A DNA stretch of 64,000 nucleotides. It comes from Rugamonas sp. A1-17. Lineage in GTDB: Bacteria > Pseudomonadota > Gammaproteobacteria > Burkholderiales > Burkholderiaceae_D. The DNA is taken from NCBI GenBank assembly GCA_025548565.1, contig JAJLPB010000006.1, positions 62,001-126,000 on the forward strand, given 5' to 3'. Of this stretch, positions 56,874 through 64,000 are shown piece after piece. Within the stretch, counting starts at the first letter, position 1. Every line of letters starts with the position of its first letter. The position numbers and the translations under genes are program-made. A model generated the notes under the pieces. That model was not told the origin of the DNA. It did not search any database and saw nothing but the letters and a program-made list of their open reading frames with translations.

Positions 56874-58426
56874 AAATTCGCGCACAAATCGGCATGGTGC
56901 TGAACCTGGACAAGTGCATCGGCTGCCATACCTGCTCGGTCACATGCAAGAACGTGTGGACCAGCCGTGACGGCGTCGAGTACGCCTGGTTCAACAACGT
57001 CGAGACCAAGCCCGGCATCGGCTATCCGAAGGAATGGGAAAACCAGGACAAGTGGAACGGCGGCTGGCGCCGCACCGACGCCGGCAAGATCGAGCCGCGC
57101 CAGGGCAGCCGTTTGAAAATCCTGGCGCAGATTTTCGCCAACCCGAACCTGCCGCAGATCGACGAGTACTACGAGCCGTTCACCTACGACTACGAGCGCC
57201 TGCAGAACGCGCCGCTGTCGGAAACGCCGCCGACCGCCCGTCCGATCTCCGTGCTGACCGGCAAGAAGATGGACAAGATCGAGTGGGGCCCGAACTGGGA
57301 GGACGACCTGGGCGGCGAATTCGCCCAGCGTAGCCAGGACAAGCTGTTCGACAATATGCAGAAGGAAATGTACGGCACCTTCGAGAACACCTTCATGATG
57401 TACCTGCCGCGCCTGTGCGAGCACTGCCTCAATCCGACCTGCGTCGCGTCGTGCCCGTCGGGCTCGGTGTACAAGCGCGAGGACGACGGCATCGTGCTGA
57501 TCGACCAGGACAAGTGCCGCGGCTGGCGCATGTGCATCTCCGGTTGCCCGTACAAGAAGATCTACTACAACTGGTCTTCCGGCAAGGCCGAGAAGTGCAC
57601 CTTCTGCTATCCGCGCATCGAGGCGGGCCAGCCTACCGTGTGCTCTGAAACCTGTGTCGGCCGCATCCGCTACCTCGGCGTGCTGCTGTATGACGCGGAC
57701 AAGATCGAACAGGCGGCCTCGGTGGCCGATCCGCGCGACCTGTATCCGTCGCAGCTGGGCCTGTTCCTGGATCCGCACGATCCTGCCGTGATCGAAGAGG
57801 CGCGCCGCCAGGGCATCCCGGACTCGTGGCTGGAATCGGCCAAGCGTTCGCCTGTGTACAAGATGGCGGTGGAGTGGAAGGTGGCGTTCCCGCTGCATCC
57901 GGAATACCGCACGCTGCCGATGGTGTGGTACATCCCGCCGCTGTCGCCGATCCAGGCCGCCGCCGAATCCGGCCGCATGGGCAAGAACGGCATCCTGCCG
58001 GACACCGCCAGCCTGCGCATTCCGGTGCAATACCTGGCCAACCTGCTGACCGCGGGCGACCAGCAGCCGGTGATCCGCGCGCTGGACCGCATGCTGGCGA
58101 TGCGCGCCTACATGCGCAGCAAGCATGTGGCGACGACGCCGGACCTGGACGTGCTCAAGCAGGTCGGACTGGAGCCGGAGATGGTCGAGGACATGTATCA
58201 CATCATGGCCATCGCCAACTACGAGGACCGCTTCGTGATTCCAAGCAGCCACAAGGAAATGGCCGAGGACAGCTTCAACGAGAAGGGCAGTTGCGGCTTC
58301 AGCTTCGGCAACGGTTGCTCGGACGGCGTCAGCGACGCCAGCCTGTTCGGCAAACGCAAGCACGGTTCGGAGATCTTTATCTCGATGCCGAAATCGCGCA
58401 AGAAAAAGGAGAACCTCGATGTCTGA
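56870..58426 (+). CDS. narH: Respiratory nitrate reductase beta subunit
   Basis: This 518-aa electron-transfer subunit carries four cysteine groups: CIGCHTCSVTC, CEHCLNPTCVASCP, CRGWRMCISGCP and CTFCYPRIEAG with VCSETCVGR. Trp replaces one Cys in the third group, giving the [3Fe-4S] cluster as in all NarH. It passes electrons from NarI haem to NarG. It overlaps narG at its start and narJ at its end. Confidence 0.97.
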   Translation: MKIRAQIGMVLNLDKCIGCHTCSVTCKNVWTSRDGVEYAWFNNVETKPGIGYPKEWENQDKWNGGWRRTDAGKIEPRQGSRLKILAQIFANPNLPQIDEYYEPFTYDYERLQNAPLSETPPTARPISVLTGKKMDKIEWGPNWEDDLGGEFAQRSQDKLFDNMQKEMYGTFENTFMMYLPRLCEHCLNPTCVASCPSGSVYKREDDGIVLIDQDKCRGWRMCISGCPYKKIYYNWSSGKAEKCTFCYPRIEAGQPTVCSETCVGRIRYLGVLLYDADKIEQAASVADPRDLYPSQLGLFLDPHDPAVIEEARRQGIPDSWLESAKRSPVYKMAVEWKVAFPLHPEYRTLPMVWYIPPLSPIQAAAESGRMGKNGILPDTASLRIPVQYLANLLTAGDQQPVIRALDRMLAMRAYMRSKHVATTPDLDVLKQVGLEPEMVEDMYHIMAIANYEDRFVIPSSHKEMAEDSFNEKGSCGFSFGNGCSDGVSDASLFGKRKHGSEIFISMPKSRKKKENLDV

Positions 58427-59099
58427 CCACGACGATAACGGCGCCTTCGGCTACAGCGTGCTGTCGGCCCTGCTGCTGTACCCGGAGCCGGAGCTGTTGA
58501 CCGAGCTGCCGGAGCTGGAGCAGCGCCTGCAGGACAAGCTGCCGCGGTGGCACGCGGCAGTGGTGGAGCTGCTGGCGCACCTGCGCCGCACCCCGCTGAT
58601 CGACCTGCAACTGCGGTATGTGACGACGTTCGACCGCAACCCGTCGCACTCGCTGCACCTGTTCGAGCACATCCACGGGGAATCGCGCGACCGCGGCCAG
58701 GCCATGGTCGACCTGATGGCCGAGTACAGCAAGCACGGCCTGCAAATGGTCGGCAACGACCTGCCGGACTACGTGCCGCTGTTCCTGGAGTTCCTGTCGC
58801 AGCTGGAGAGCGAACAGGCGGAGCGCATGCTGGGCGACGCCATCCACGTGCTGGCCTACATCGGCCGCAAGCTGCGCGCCAACGGCAGCCCGTACGCCGG
58901 CCTATTCGACCTGCTGCAGACTCTGTCGCCGGTGGCGGCCGAGGAACTGAGCGAGCCGCCGGTGCGCGACATGGACGAAGCGCTGGAAACCTTCGGCCCC
59001 GGCGCCGACGGCATCGAACCGCTGCTGGCGCCCACGCTGGCCGGCGGCGGTCATCCGGTCCATTTTTATCCGAAGGCTGCGGCGCCACAGCGTCATTGA
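58419..59099 (+). CDS. narJ: Nitrate reductase molybdenum cofactor assembly chaperone
   Basis: This 226-aa chaperone has the TorD/NarJ all-helical fold: YSVLSALLLYPEPELL, LRYVTTFDRNPSHSLHLFEH and DYVPLFLEFLSQL are diagnostic. It holds NarG for cofactor insertion and is not part of the final enzyme. Its start overlaps narH by eight bases. The C-terminal third is variable and Ala/Pro-rich, which is normal. Confidence 0.95.
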   Translation: MSDHDDNGAFGYSVLSALLLYPEPELLTELPELEQRLQDKLPRWHAAVVELLAHLRRTPLIDLQLRYVTTFDRNPSHSLHLFEHIHGESRDRGQAMVDLMAEYSKHGLQMVGNDLPDYVPLFLEFLSQLESEQAERMLGDAIHVLAYIGRKLRANGSPYAGLFDLLQTLSPVAAEELSEPPVRDMDEALETFGPGADGIEPLLAPTLAGGGHPVHFYPKAAAPQRH

Positions 59100-59109
59100 G
59101 GAGCACACC

Positions 59110-59793
59110 ATGAACTACGTACATCAATTTTTATTCGGTATCTATCCCTACATCGCTCTGGCGATTTTCCTGGTCGGCAGCCTGATCCGCTTCGACCGCG
59201 AGCAATACACCTGGAAGTCCGAATCCAGCCAGACGCTCAACAACGGCATGCTGCGATTGGGCAGCCCGCTGTTCCACATCGGCGTGCTGGGCCTGTTCTT
59301 CGGCCACATGGCCGGTCTGCTGACCCCGGTGTGGGTGTGGGACACGCTGGGCGTCACCCACGGCGCCAAGCAGCTGGTGGCGATGGTGGCCGGCGGCGTC
59401 ATGGGCTCGCTGTGCCTGGTTGGCCTGCTGATGCTGATCGCACGCCGCCTGAGCAACGAGCGCGTCCGTGCCCGCAGCACCTTCAAGGACAAGCTGGTGC
59501 TGTGCTGGCTGCTGGCGACCTTGCTGCTGGGCCTGTCGTCGATCTTCGCCTCGGCCTCGCACATGGACGGCCACATGATGGTCCTGCTGATGACCTGGGC
59601 GCAGCACGTGGTCACGCTGCGTGGCGACGCCGCCGGCTTCATCGAGGAAGCGCCGCTGGTGTTCAAGCTGCATCTGTTCATGGGCATGTCGCTGTTCGCC
59701 ATCTTCCCGTTCACCCGCCTGGTGCACGTGTGGAGCGGCTTCGGCGCCATCACCTACCTGAGCCGCGCCTATCAACTGGTGCGTCCACGCTAA
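59110..59793 (+). CDS. narI: Respiratory nitrate reductase gamma subunit
   Basis: This 227-aa membrane protein has five helices and binds two b haems that accept electrons from ubiquinol. Ligand histidines lie in LFHIGVLGLFFGHMAGL and near the C terminus in VFKLHLFMGM and FTRLVHVWSG. MNYVHQFLFGIYPYIALAIF is the standard start. It follows narJ by ten bases. Confidence 0.96.
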   Translation: MNYVHQFLFGIYPYIALAIFLVGSLIRFDREQYTWKSESSQTLNNGMLRLGSPLFHIGVLGLFFGHMAGLLTPVWVWDTLGVTHGAKQLVAMVAGGVMGSLCLVGLLMLIARRLSNERVRARSTFKDKLVLCWLLATLLLGLSSIFASASHMDGHMMVLLMTWAQHVVTLRGDAAGFIEEAPLVFKLHLFMGMSLFAIFPFTRLVHVWSGFGAITYLSRAYQLVRPR

Positions 59794-59803
59794 GGAGAGA
59801 ATC

Positions 59804-60550
59804 ATGGGTATCGCAGTCAACGGCGTCGACATCGACGACAGCGCCATCGAGGCGGAACTGCCGCACCAGGCGCAAGCGGACAACCCGCTGCGCCAGGCGG
59901 TGCACGAAGTGGTGCTGCGCACCGTGCTGTTGCAGGAAGCGGAGCGGCTGGGCATCGCCGGCGAGGATGACGACCAGCGCATCGAGGCCCTGTTCGCGCA
60001 GGAAGTCACGGTGCCGGAAACGGACGAGGACAGTTGCCTGCGCTACTACCTGAGCCAACCGCAGCGCTTCCGCAGCGGCGACCTGGTCGAGGCACGCCAC
60101 ATCCTGTTCCAGGTGACCCCGGCCGCACCGCTGGAGTTGCTGCGCCAGACGGCCGAGCTGATCCTGGCCGAGCTGCAGGCCCGCCCCGAGCGGTTCGAGG
60201 AACTCGCGCGCGAGTACTCGAACTGCCCTTCGGGCGCGGTCGGCGGCAGCCTGGGCCAGCTGGCGCGCGGCCAGTGCGTGCCGGAGTTCGATGAACTGTT
60301 GTTCAGGCTGCAGCCGGGCGAGCTGGCCGGACGCCTGCTGGAAACCCGCTTCGGCCTGCACATCGTGCAGGCCCGGCGCCGGGTCGAGGGCGAGGTGGTG
60401 CCGTTCTCGGCCGTTCACGCCCAGATCGCCGACGAGCTGCGCCGCCAGTCGTGGCAGCGCGCGTTGCACCAGTACCTGCACATCCTGGTGGGCCGGGCCG
60501 ACATCGCTGGCGTCGAGCTCGAGGGCGCGCAGTCGCCGCTGGTTCAGTAG
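59804..60550 (+). CDS. PpiC/parvulin-type peptidyl-prolyl isomerase of the nar operon
   Basis: This 248-aa protein has an N-terminal SurA-like helical part and a parvulin domain at about residues 95-195: VEARHILFQV, FEELAREYSNCPSGAVGGSLG and ETRFGLHIVQ. There is no signal peptide, so it acts in the cytoplasm, unlike SurA or PpiD. It follows narI by ten bases and is thus the fifth gene of the nar operon. NarG or NarH folding is the likely task, by position only. The family also includes NifM. Confidence 0.88.
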   Translation: MGIAVNGVDIDDSAIEAELPHQAQADNPLRQAVHEVVLRTVLLQEAERLGIAGEDDDQRIEALFAQEVTVPETDEDSCLRYYLSQPQRFRSGDLVEARHILFQVTPAAPLELLRQTAELILAELQARPERFEELAREYSNCPSGAVGGSLGQLARGQCVPEFDELLFRLQPGELAGRLLETRFGLHIVQARRRVEGEVVPFSAVHAQIADELRRQSWQRALHQYLHILVGRADIAGVELEGAQSPLVQ

Positions 60551-60567
60551 GAGTTCGCTGACGCGGT

Positions 60568-60587
60568 CCTAGTCACTTAGGACTAGG
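60568..60587. promoter_or_regulatory. CCTAG-type palindrome, moaA promoter region
   Basis: CCTAGTC-ACTTAG-GACTAGG is a perfect 7-bp inverted repeat with a 6-base spacer, the best copy of the element seen before nirK, narK and narG. A TACAAT at 60632-60637 is a likely -10 element, which would put the palindrome near -66 from the start of transcription. Confidence 0.65.
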
Positions 60588-60669
60588 GCCGCTAAGCCGT
60601 CATGCGCAGTGGCAGGACGCGACCCTGCCGCTACAATGACATCACACCATCTATCACAGGAGAGCGGCG

Positions 60670-61644
60670 ATGTTAAGCGACAGGTTTGGTCGATCGATCG
60701 ACTATTTGAGGGTCTCGGTCACCGATCGTTGCGATCTGCGCTGCACCTACTGCATGCCCAAGGATTTCAAGGGCTATGAAGACCCTCCCGACTGGCTCAC
60801 CTTCGACGAGATCGAGCGGGTCGTGGCGGCCTTCGCCCGGCTGGGCACCTCGCGCGTACGCCTCACCGGCGGCGAGCCGCTGACCCGCCGCAACCTGCCG
60901 CAACTGGCGAGCCGCCTGTCCAGCCTGGACGGCGTGCGCGACCTGTCATTGTCCACCAACGGCACCCGGCTGGCGCGCCACGCCGAGGCGCTGGCCGCCT
61001 CCGGCATCACCCGCGTCAACGTCAGCCTCGACACGCTGGACCGCGAATGCATGGCCGGCATCACCGGGCGCGACTGCCTGCCGTCGGTGCTGGACGGCCT
61101 GCAGGCCGCCAAGGCCGCCGGCCTGGCGCCGATCAAGATCAACATGGTCGCCATGCGCGGCGTCAACGATACCGAGATCGACGCCATGGCGGCGTTCTGC
61201 ATCGAAGAGCAATTCGTGCTGCGGCTGATCGAGGTCATGCCGATGGGCGAGACCGGCCGCAACACCGCCTACCTGAACCTGGCGCCGGTGCAGCAGCGCC
61301 TGGCCGGGAAGTTCGGCCTGGTGCCGCAGGCGCTGGAGCTGGGCGGCGGGCCGGCGCGCTACTGGGCCACGGCCGACGGCAGCGCCAGCATCGGCTTCAT
61401 CACGCCGCTGTCGCAGCACTTCTGCGCCACCTGCAACCGTGTGCGGCTGGCGGTGGACGGCACCTTGTACCTGTGCCTGGGCCAGGAACAGCAATATCCG
61501 CTGGCGCCCTTGCTGCGCGGCGGCGCCAGCGACGCCGAGCTGGAACAGGCGATCCGCGAAGCCATCGAACTCAAGCCGGAACAGCACGACTTCGGCCGCC
61601 AGCCGGAGAAGATCGTGCGCTTCATGTCGCAAACCGGCGGCTAG
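60670..61644 (+). CDS. moaA: GTP 3',8-cyclase for molybdenum cofactor synthesis
   Basis: This 324-aa radical SAM enzyme begins molybdopterin synthesis from GTP. The N-terminal cluster ligands are Cys21, Cys25 and Cys28 (CDLRCTYCMP), and the C-terminal cluster ligands Cys252, Cys255 and Cys269. The protein ends in the functional Gly-Gly tail (SQTGG). It has its own promoter region with the CCTAG-type element and AGGAGAG before the ATG, separate from narGHJI. It supplies cofactor for NarG; other moa/mog genes are not in the window. Confidence 0.95.
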   Translation: MLSDRFGRSIDYLRVSVTDRCDLRCTYCMPKDFKGYEDPPDWLTFDEIERVVAAFARLGTSRVRLTGGEPLTRRNLPQLASRLSSLDGVRDLSLSTNGTRLARHAEALAASGITRVNVSLDTLDRECMAGITGRDCLPSVLDGLQAAKAAGLAPIKINMVAMRGVNDTEIDAMAAFCIEEQFVLRLIEVMPMGETGRNTAYLNLAPVQQRLAGKFGLVPQALELGGGPARYWATADGSASIGFITPLSQHFCATCNRVRLAVDGTLYLCLGQEQQYPLAPLLRGGASDAELEQAIREAIELKPEQHDFGRQPEKIVRFMSQTGG

Positions 61645-61691
61645 GGGCGTGTATACTCGCGTCATTGCTGTTGAGATTATCGGAGAAAGCC

Positions 61692-61736
61692 ATGTCTAGT
61701 GTAGCCACCGCCCGCCGGCGCCGCGCGCCATGCTGA
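61692..61736 (+). CDS. 14-codon leader frame overlapping the narX start
   Basis: An ATG with GGAGAAAG at ideal distance opens a 14-codon frame, MSSVATARRRRAPC, whose TGA lies inside the first codons of narX. narX itself has no ribosome site before its ATG at 61730 and no other upstream start in frame. The simplest reading is that translation of the leader carries ribosomes to narX. A run of four arginine codons could slow it. Confidence 0.5.
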   Translation: MSSVATARRRRAPC

Positions 61737-63658
61737 AGCCGGCGTTGTTCGCCGGCTGGCAAAAACTGTCGACCCGCATCGTCGGCCTGCTGCTGAGTTT
61801 TCTGGCGATCGCGCTGACCGTGATCGGCTCGACGCTGCTGCTGTCCTGGCAGCTGGAGGGCAGCGCGGCCGCCATCAACGTGGCCGGCAGCTTGCGCATG
61901 GATAGCTACCGGCTGGCCCTGCTGACCACGCAGATGGACGCGCCGCCCGGCCGCCAGGCGGTCAGCGAACAGCTGGGCCGCATGGAGCGCACGCTGGACC
62001 TGCTGCGCCGCGGCGATCCGCAGCGTCCGCTGTTCCTGCCGCCGACGGCGGCCATCCGCACCGTGTTCGCCGAGGTGCAGCAGCAGTGGCGGCTGGAATT
62101 GTCGTCGCAGGTGCGCAATGCGCTGGCGGCCGGCGGACTGGACCCGGCGGACAAGAGCATGGTCCAGCAGCGCACCGAGCGCTTTGTCGAGCATGTCGAC
62201 TTGCTGGTGCAGCGCATCGAGCGCGACAGCGAAAGCCGCACCTTCTGGCTGCGCGCTTCGCAATTGCTGCTACTGGCGCTGGCCTTGCTCGGCACGATCA
62301 GCATCATCTACCTGTTGTTCGACATGATCGTCGCGCCGGTGACGCGGCTGCAGGGCGGCATCGAGCGCATGCGCGAGCAGGATTTCAGCGTGCGGCTGCC
62401 GGTCGACAGCAACGACGAGTTCGGCATGCTGGCCCACGGCTTCAACCAGATGGCCGACAAGCTGCAGGATTCCTACAGCAACCTGGAGCGCCGGGTGCAG
62501 CTCAAGACGGCCGAGCTGGAGCACCAGAACCGCGAACTGGCGCTGCTGTACGACAGCGCCTCGTTCCTGCAGCAGACGCAGTCGGCCGAGGCGATGTGCA
62601 AGGGCTTCCTGCAGCGCATCAGCGATTATTTCAGCGCCGACGGCGGCTCGGTGCGCATCCTCGACCCGAACCGCGGCAACCTGCACATGCTGGTCCACCA
62701 GGGCATCTCGGAGGAGCTGGTCGAAAGCGAACGCTGCCTGAAGGTGGGCGAGTGCCTGTGCGGCGAGGCGGTGGTCAGCAAGCTGGCCGTGATCCACGAC
62801 CTGCGCCGCAAGGACGACCGCCACACGCTGAAATGCCACCGCGAAGGCTTCGCGACGATTTCGATCTTCCATATTTTCGCGCAGCGCCAGTACCTGGGCT
62901 TCTTCAACCTGCACTTCCGCACGCCGACCGTGTTCAGCGCGGCGCAGACGGCGCTGCTGGAGACGCTGGGCCAGCTGCTGGGCACGGCCATCGAGAACCT
63001 GCGCCTGCAAGGGCGCGACCGCGAGCTGGCCGTCTCGGAGGAGCGCAACCTGGTCGCCCAGGGCCTGCACGACAGCATCGCCCAGGGCTTGAACTTCCTG
63101 AACCTGCAGGTGCAGATGCTGGAGCAGTCGCTGCAGCGGCAGCGGCTGGACGAGGTGGAAAGCATCGTGCCGGCCCTGCGCGCCGGCGTGGAGGAAAGCT
63201 ACCAGGATGTGCGCGAGCTGCTGCACAACTTCCGCACCCGTCTGCAGGAGGGCAACCTGGTGTCGTCGCTGGAGACGGTGGTGGACAAGTTCCGGCGCCA
63301 GAGCGGCATCGCGGTCGATTTCGAGGCCGACTCGGACGGCGCGCCGTTCCCGCGCGAGCATCAGCTGCAGTTGCTGTTCATCGTGCAGGAGGCGCTGTCG
63401 AACGTGCGCAAGCACGCCTCGGCCAGCCACGTGTGGCTGCGCCTGAAGGACGAGCAGGACTTCACCCTCAGCATCCGCGACAACGGCCACGGCTTCGACC
63501 CGGCCGCGCTGGAATCGCTGGGCGAGGCCCATGTCGGCCTCAACATCATGCGCGAACGCGCACAACGCATCGACGCGCAGCTGCAACTGAAGTCGGCACC
63601 GGGCGCCGGCACCGAAGTGCTGCTGCGGCTGCCGCGCGCCCAGCGCCGTGCGGCTTAA
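61730..63658 (+). CDS. narX: Nitrate/nitrite sensor histidine kinase
   Basis: This 642-aa membrane kinase has two membrane helices flanking a periplasmic sensor whose start, INVAGSLRMDSYRLAL, is the ligand-binding P-box of NarX/NarQ. A HAMP linker (about 195-250), a GAF-like domain with KVGECLCGEAV, and a HisKA_3 kinase with phospho-acceptor His447 (EERNLVAQGLHDSIAQGLNF) follow, ending in an ATPase domain with DNGHGFDP. It should phosphorylate the NarL protein encoded next. Its start overlaps a 14-codon leader. Confidence 0.93.
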   Translation: MLKPALFAGWQKLSTRIVGLLLSFLAIALTVIGSTLLLSWQLEGSAAAINVAGSLRMDSYRLALLTTQMDAPPGRQAVSEQLGRMERTLDLLRRGDPQRPLFLPPTAAIRTVFAEVQQQWRLELSSQVRNALAAGGLDPADKSMVQQRTERFVEHVDLLVQRIERDSESRTFWLRASQLLLLALALLGTISIIYLLFDMIVAPVTRLQGGIERMREQDFSVRLPVDSNDEFGMLAHGFNQMADKLQDSYSNLERRVQLKTAELEHQNRELALLYDSASFLQQTQSAEAMCKGFLQRISDYFSADGGSVRILDPNRGNLHMLVHQGISEELVESERCLKVGECLCGEAVVSKLAVIHDLRRKDDRHTLKCHREGFATISIFHIFAQRQYLGFFNLHFRTPTVFSAAQTALLETLGQLLGTAIENLRLQGRDRELAVSEERNLVAQGLHDSIAQGLNFLNLQVQMLEQSLQRQRLDEVESIVPALRAGVEESYQDVRELLHNFRTRLQEGNLVSSLETVVDKFRRQSGIAVDFEADSDGAPFPREHQLQLLFIVQEALSNVRKHASASHVWLRLKDEQDFTLSIRDNGHGFDPAALESLGEAHVGLNIMRERAQRIDAQLQLKSAPGAGTEVLLRLPRAQRRAA

Positions 63659-63682
63659 CATTATCAAGAAAGGCTGGAGCCG

Positions 63683-64000
63683 ATGGACAAGGATACAAGC
63701 ACGATCAGCGTGCTGCTGATAGACGATCACACACTGTTTCGCAGCGGCATACGCTCCCTGCTGCAACGCAACCCGGAGTTCACCGTGGTGGGCGAGGCGG
63801 CCGATGGCTTCGAAGGCGTCAAGCGGGCGCAGCAGCTCAAGCCGCAGGTGATCCTGCTGGACCTGAACATGCCCGGCATGTCGGGGCTGGAAACGCTGGA
63901 ACAGCTGCGCCAGGATTGCCCGGACAGCGCGGTGGTCATGCTGACCGTGTCGGAGGACGCGGAAGACCTGAGCGTGGCGCTGAAAGCCGGCGCCAGCGGC
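63683..64000 (+). CDS. narL: Nitrate/nitrite response regulator, 5' part only
   Basis: The first 106 codons of a response regulator are visible before the window ends; the frame is open at base 64000. It has the receiver pattern VLLIDDHTLFRSGIRSLLQ, the phosphorylation site in VILLDLNMPGMSG, and MLTVSEDAEDL, typical of NarL/FixJ proteins. It starts 24 bases after narX with GGAGCC before the ATG. Its DNA-binding domain lies outside. Confidence 0.9.
   Translation, partial: MDKDTSTISVLLIDDHTLFRSGIRSLLQRNPEFTVVGEAADGFEGVKRAQQLKPQVILLDLNMPGMSGLETLEQLRQDCPDSAVVMLTVSEDAEDLSVALKAGASG

Noticed and set aside
54006..56885. 959-codon minus-strand frame over narG
   Set aside because: Antisense shadow of narG; composition is typical of reverse-strand high-GC translation.

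Overview
The window is high-GC, densely packed bacterial chromosome. Gene content (protocatechuate and catechol branches of the beta-ketoadipate pathway, quinol-type NorB, NirK with a fused cytochrome c, Nar nitrate reductase, UbiUVT, class III ribonucleotide reductase) and codon usage fit a facultatively denitrifying betaproteobacterium, most likely of the Oxalobacteraceae (Massilia/Duganella/Janthinobacterium type). The family assignment is inference. No rRNA, tRNA, CRISPR array or complete insertion sequence was seen.

Layout. (1) 1-12.5 kb is aromatic-acid catabolism I: the end of vanA, vanB, a solute-binding protein, the operon pcaH-pcaG-pcaB-pcaCD read leftwards opposite an IclR regulator, a periplasmic-sensor diguanylate cyclase, and divergent pobR/pobA. 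Vanillate and 4-hydroxybenzoate thus feed protocatechuate. (2) 12.5-18.3 kb is an anaerobic module around a perfect FNR-type box: leftwards hemerythrin, DUF2249, an NnrS-like membrane protein, a PaaX-family regulator and a 71-aa protein; rightwards ubiU-ubiV-ubiT, for oxygen-independent ubiquinone synthesis. (3) 18.3-27.6 kb is aromatic catabolism II: a benzoate-type transporter converging on catB-catC-catA-benA-benB-benC-benD-pcaD, with divergent catR. The catB/catR and transporter promoters share the same three-half-site LysR operator. (4) 27.6-30.6 kb is class III ribonucleotide reductase. Its glycyl-radical domain is a separate 59-aa reading frame, and two NrdR boxes lie upstream. (5) 30.6-35.7 kb is a lower-GC accessory island: two unknown small genes, a fragment resembling the start of an OLD-family ATPase, and a 1247-aa nuclease-STAND NTPase that looks like an anti-phage protein, followed by a coupled 52-aa frame. 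(6) 35.7-39.3 kb holds an exported phosphodiesterase-like protein, an M13 peptidase and the start of the nirK operon (SCO1-like). (7) 39.3-64 kb is denitrification: nirK-nirV-SCO1, DUF2249, norB, nsrR, narK1-narK2, hemN, a DNR-like regulator, carbonic anhydrase, then a toxin-antitoxin and small-gene insertion, a NosL-like protein, narGHJI, a PpiC isomerase, moaA, narX and the start of narL.

How they work together. The ben/cat and pca/pob/van enzymes turn aromatic acids into 3-oxoadipate enol-lactone and 3-oxoadipate; the later steps (pcaIJ, pcaF) are outside the window. Electrons can then flow through ubiquinone, made without oxygen by UbiUVT, to NarGHI, NirK and NorB. NsrR, a DNR-like protein and NarXL are the evident regulators. 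A recurring palindrome, CCTAGTC-N6-GACTAGG, sits upstream of nirK, narK, narG and moaA and looks like an unassigned regulon site.
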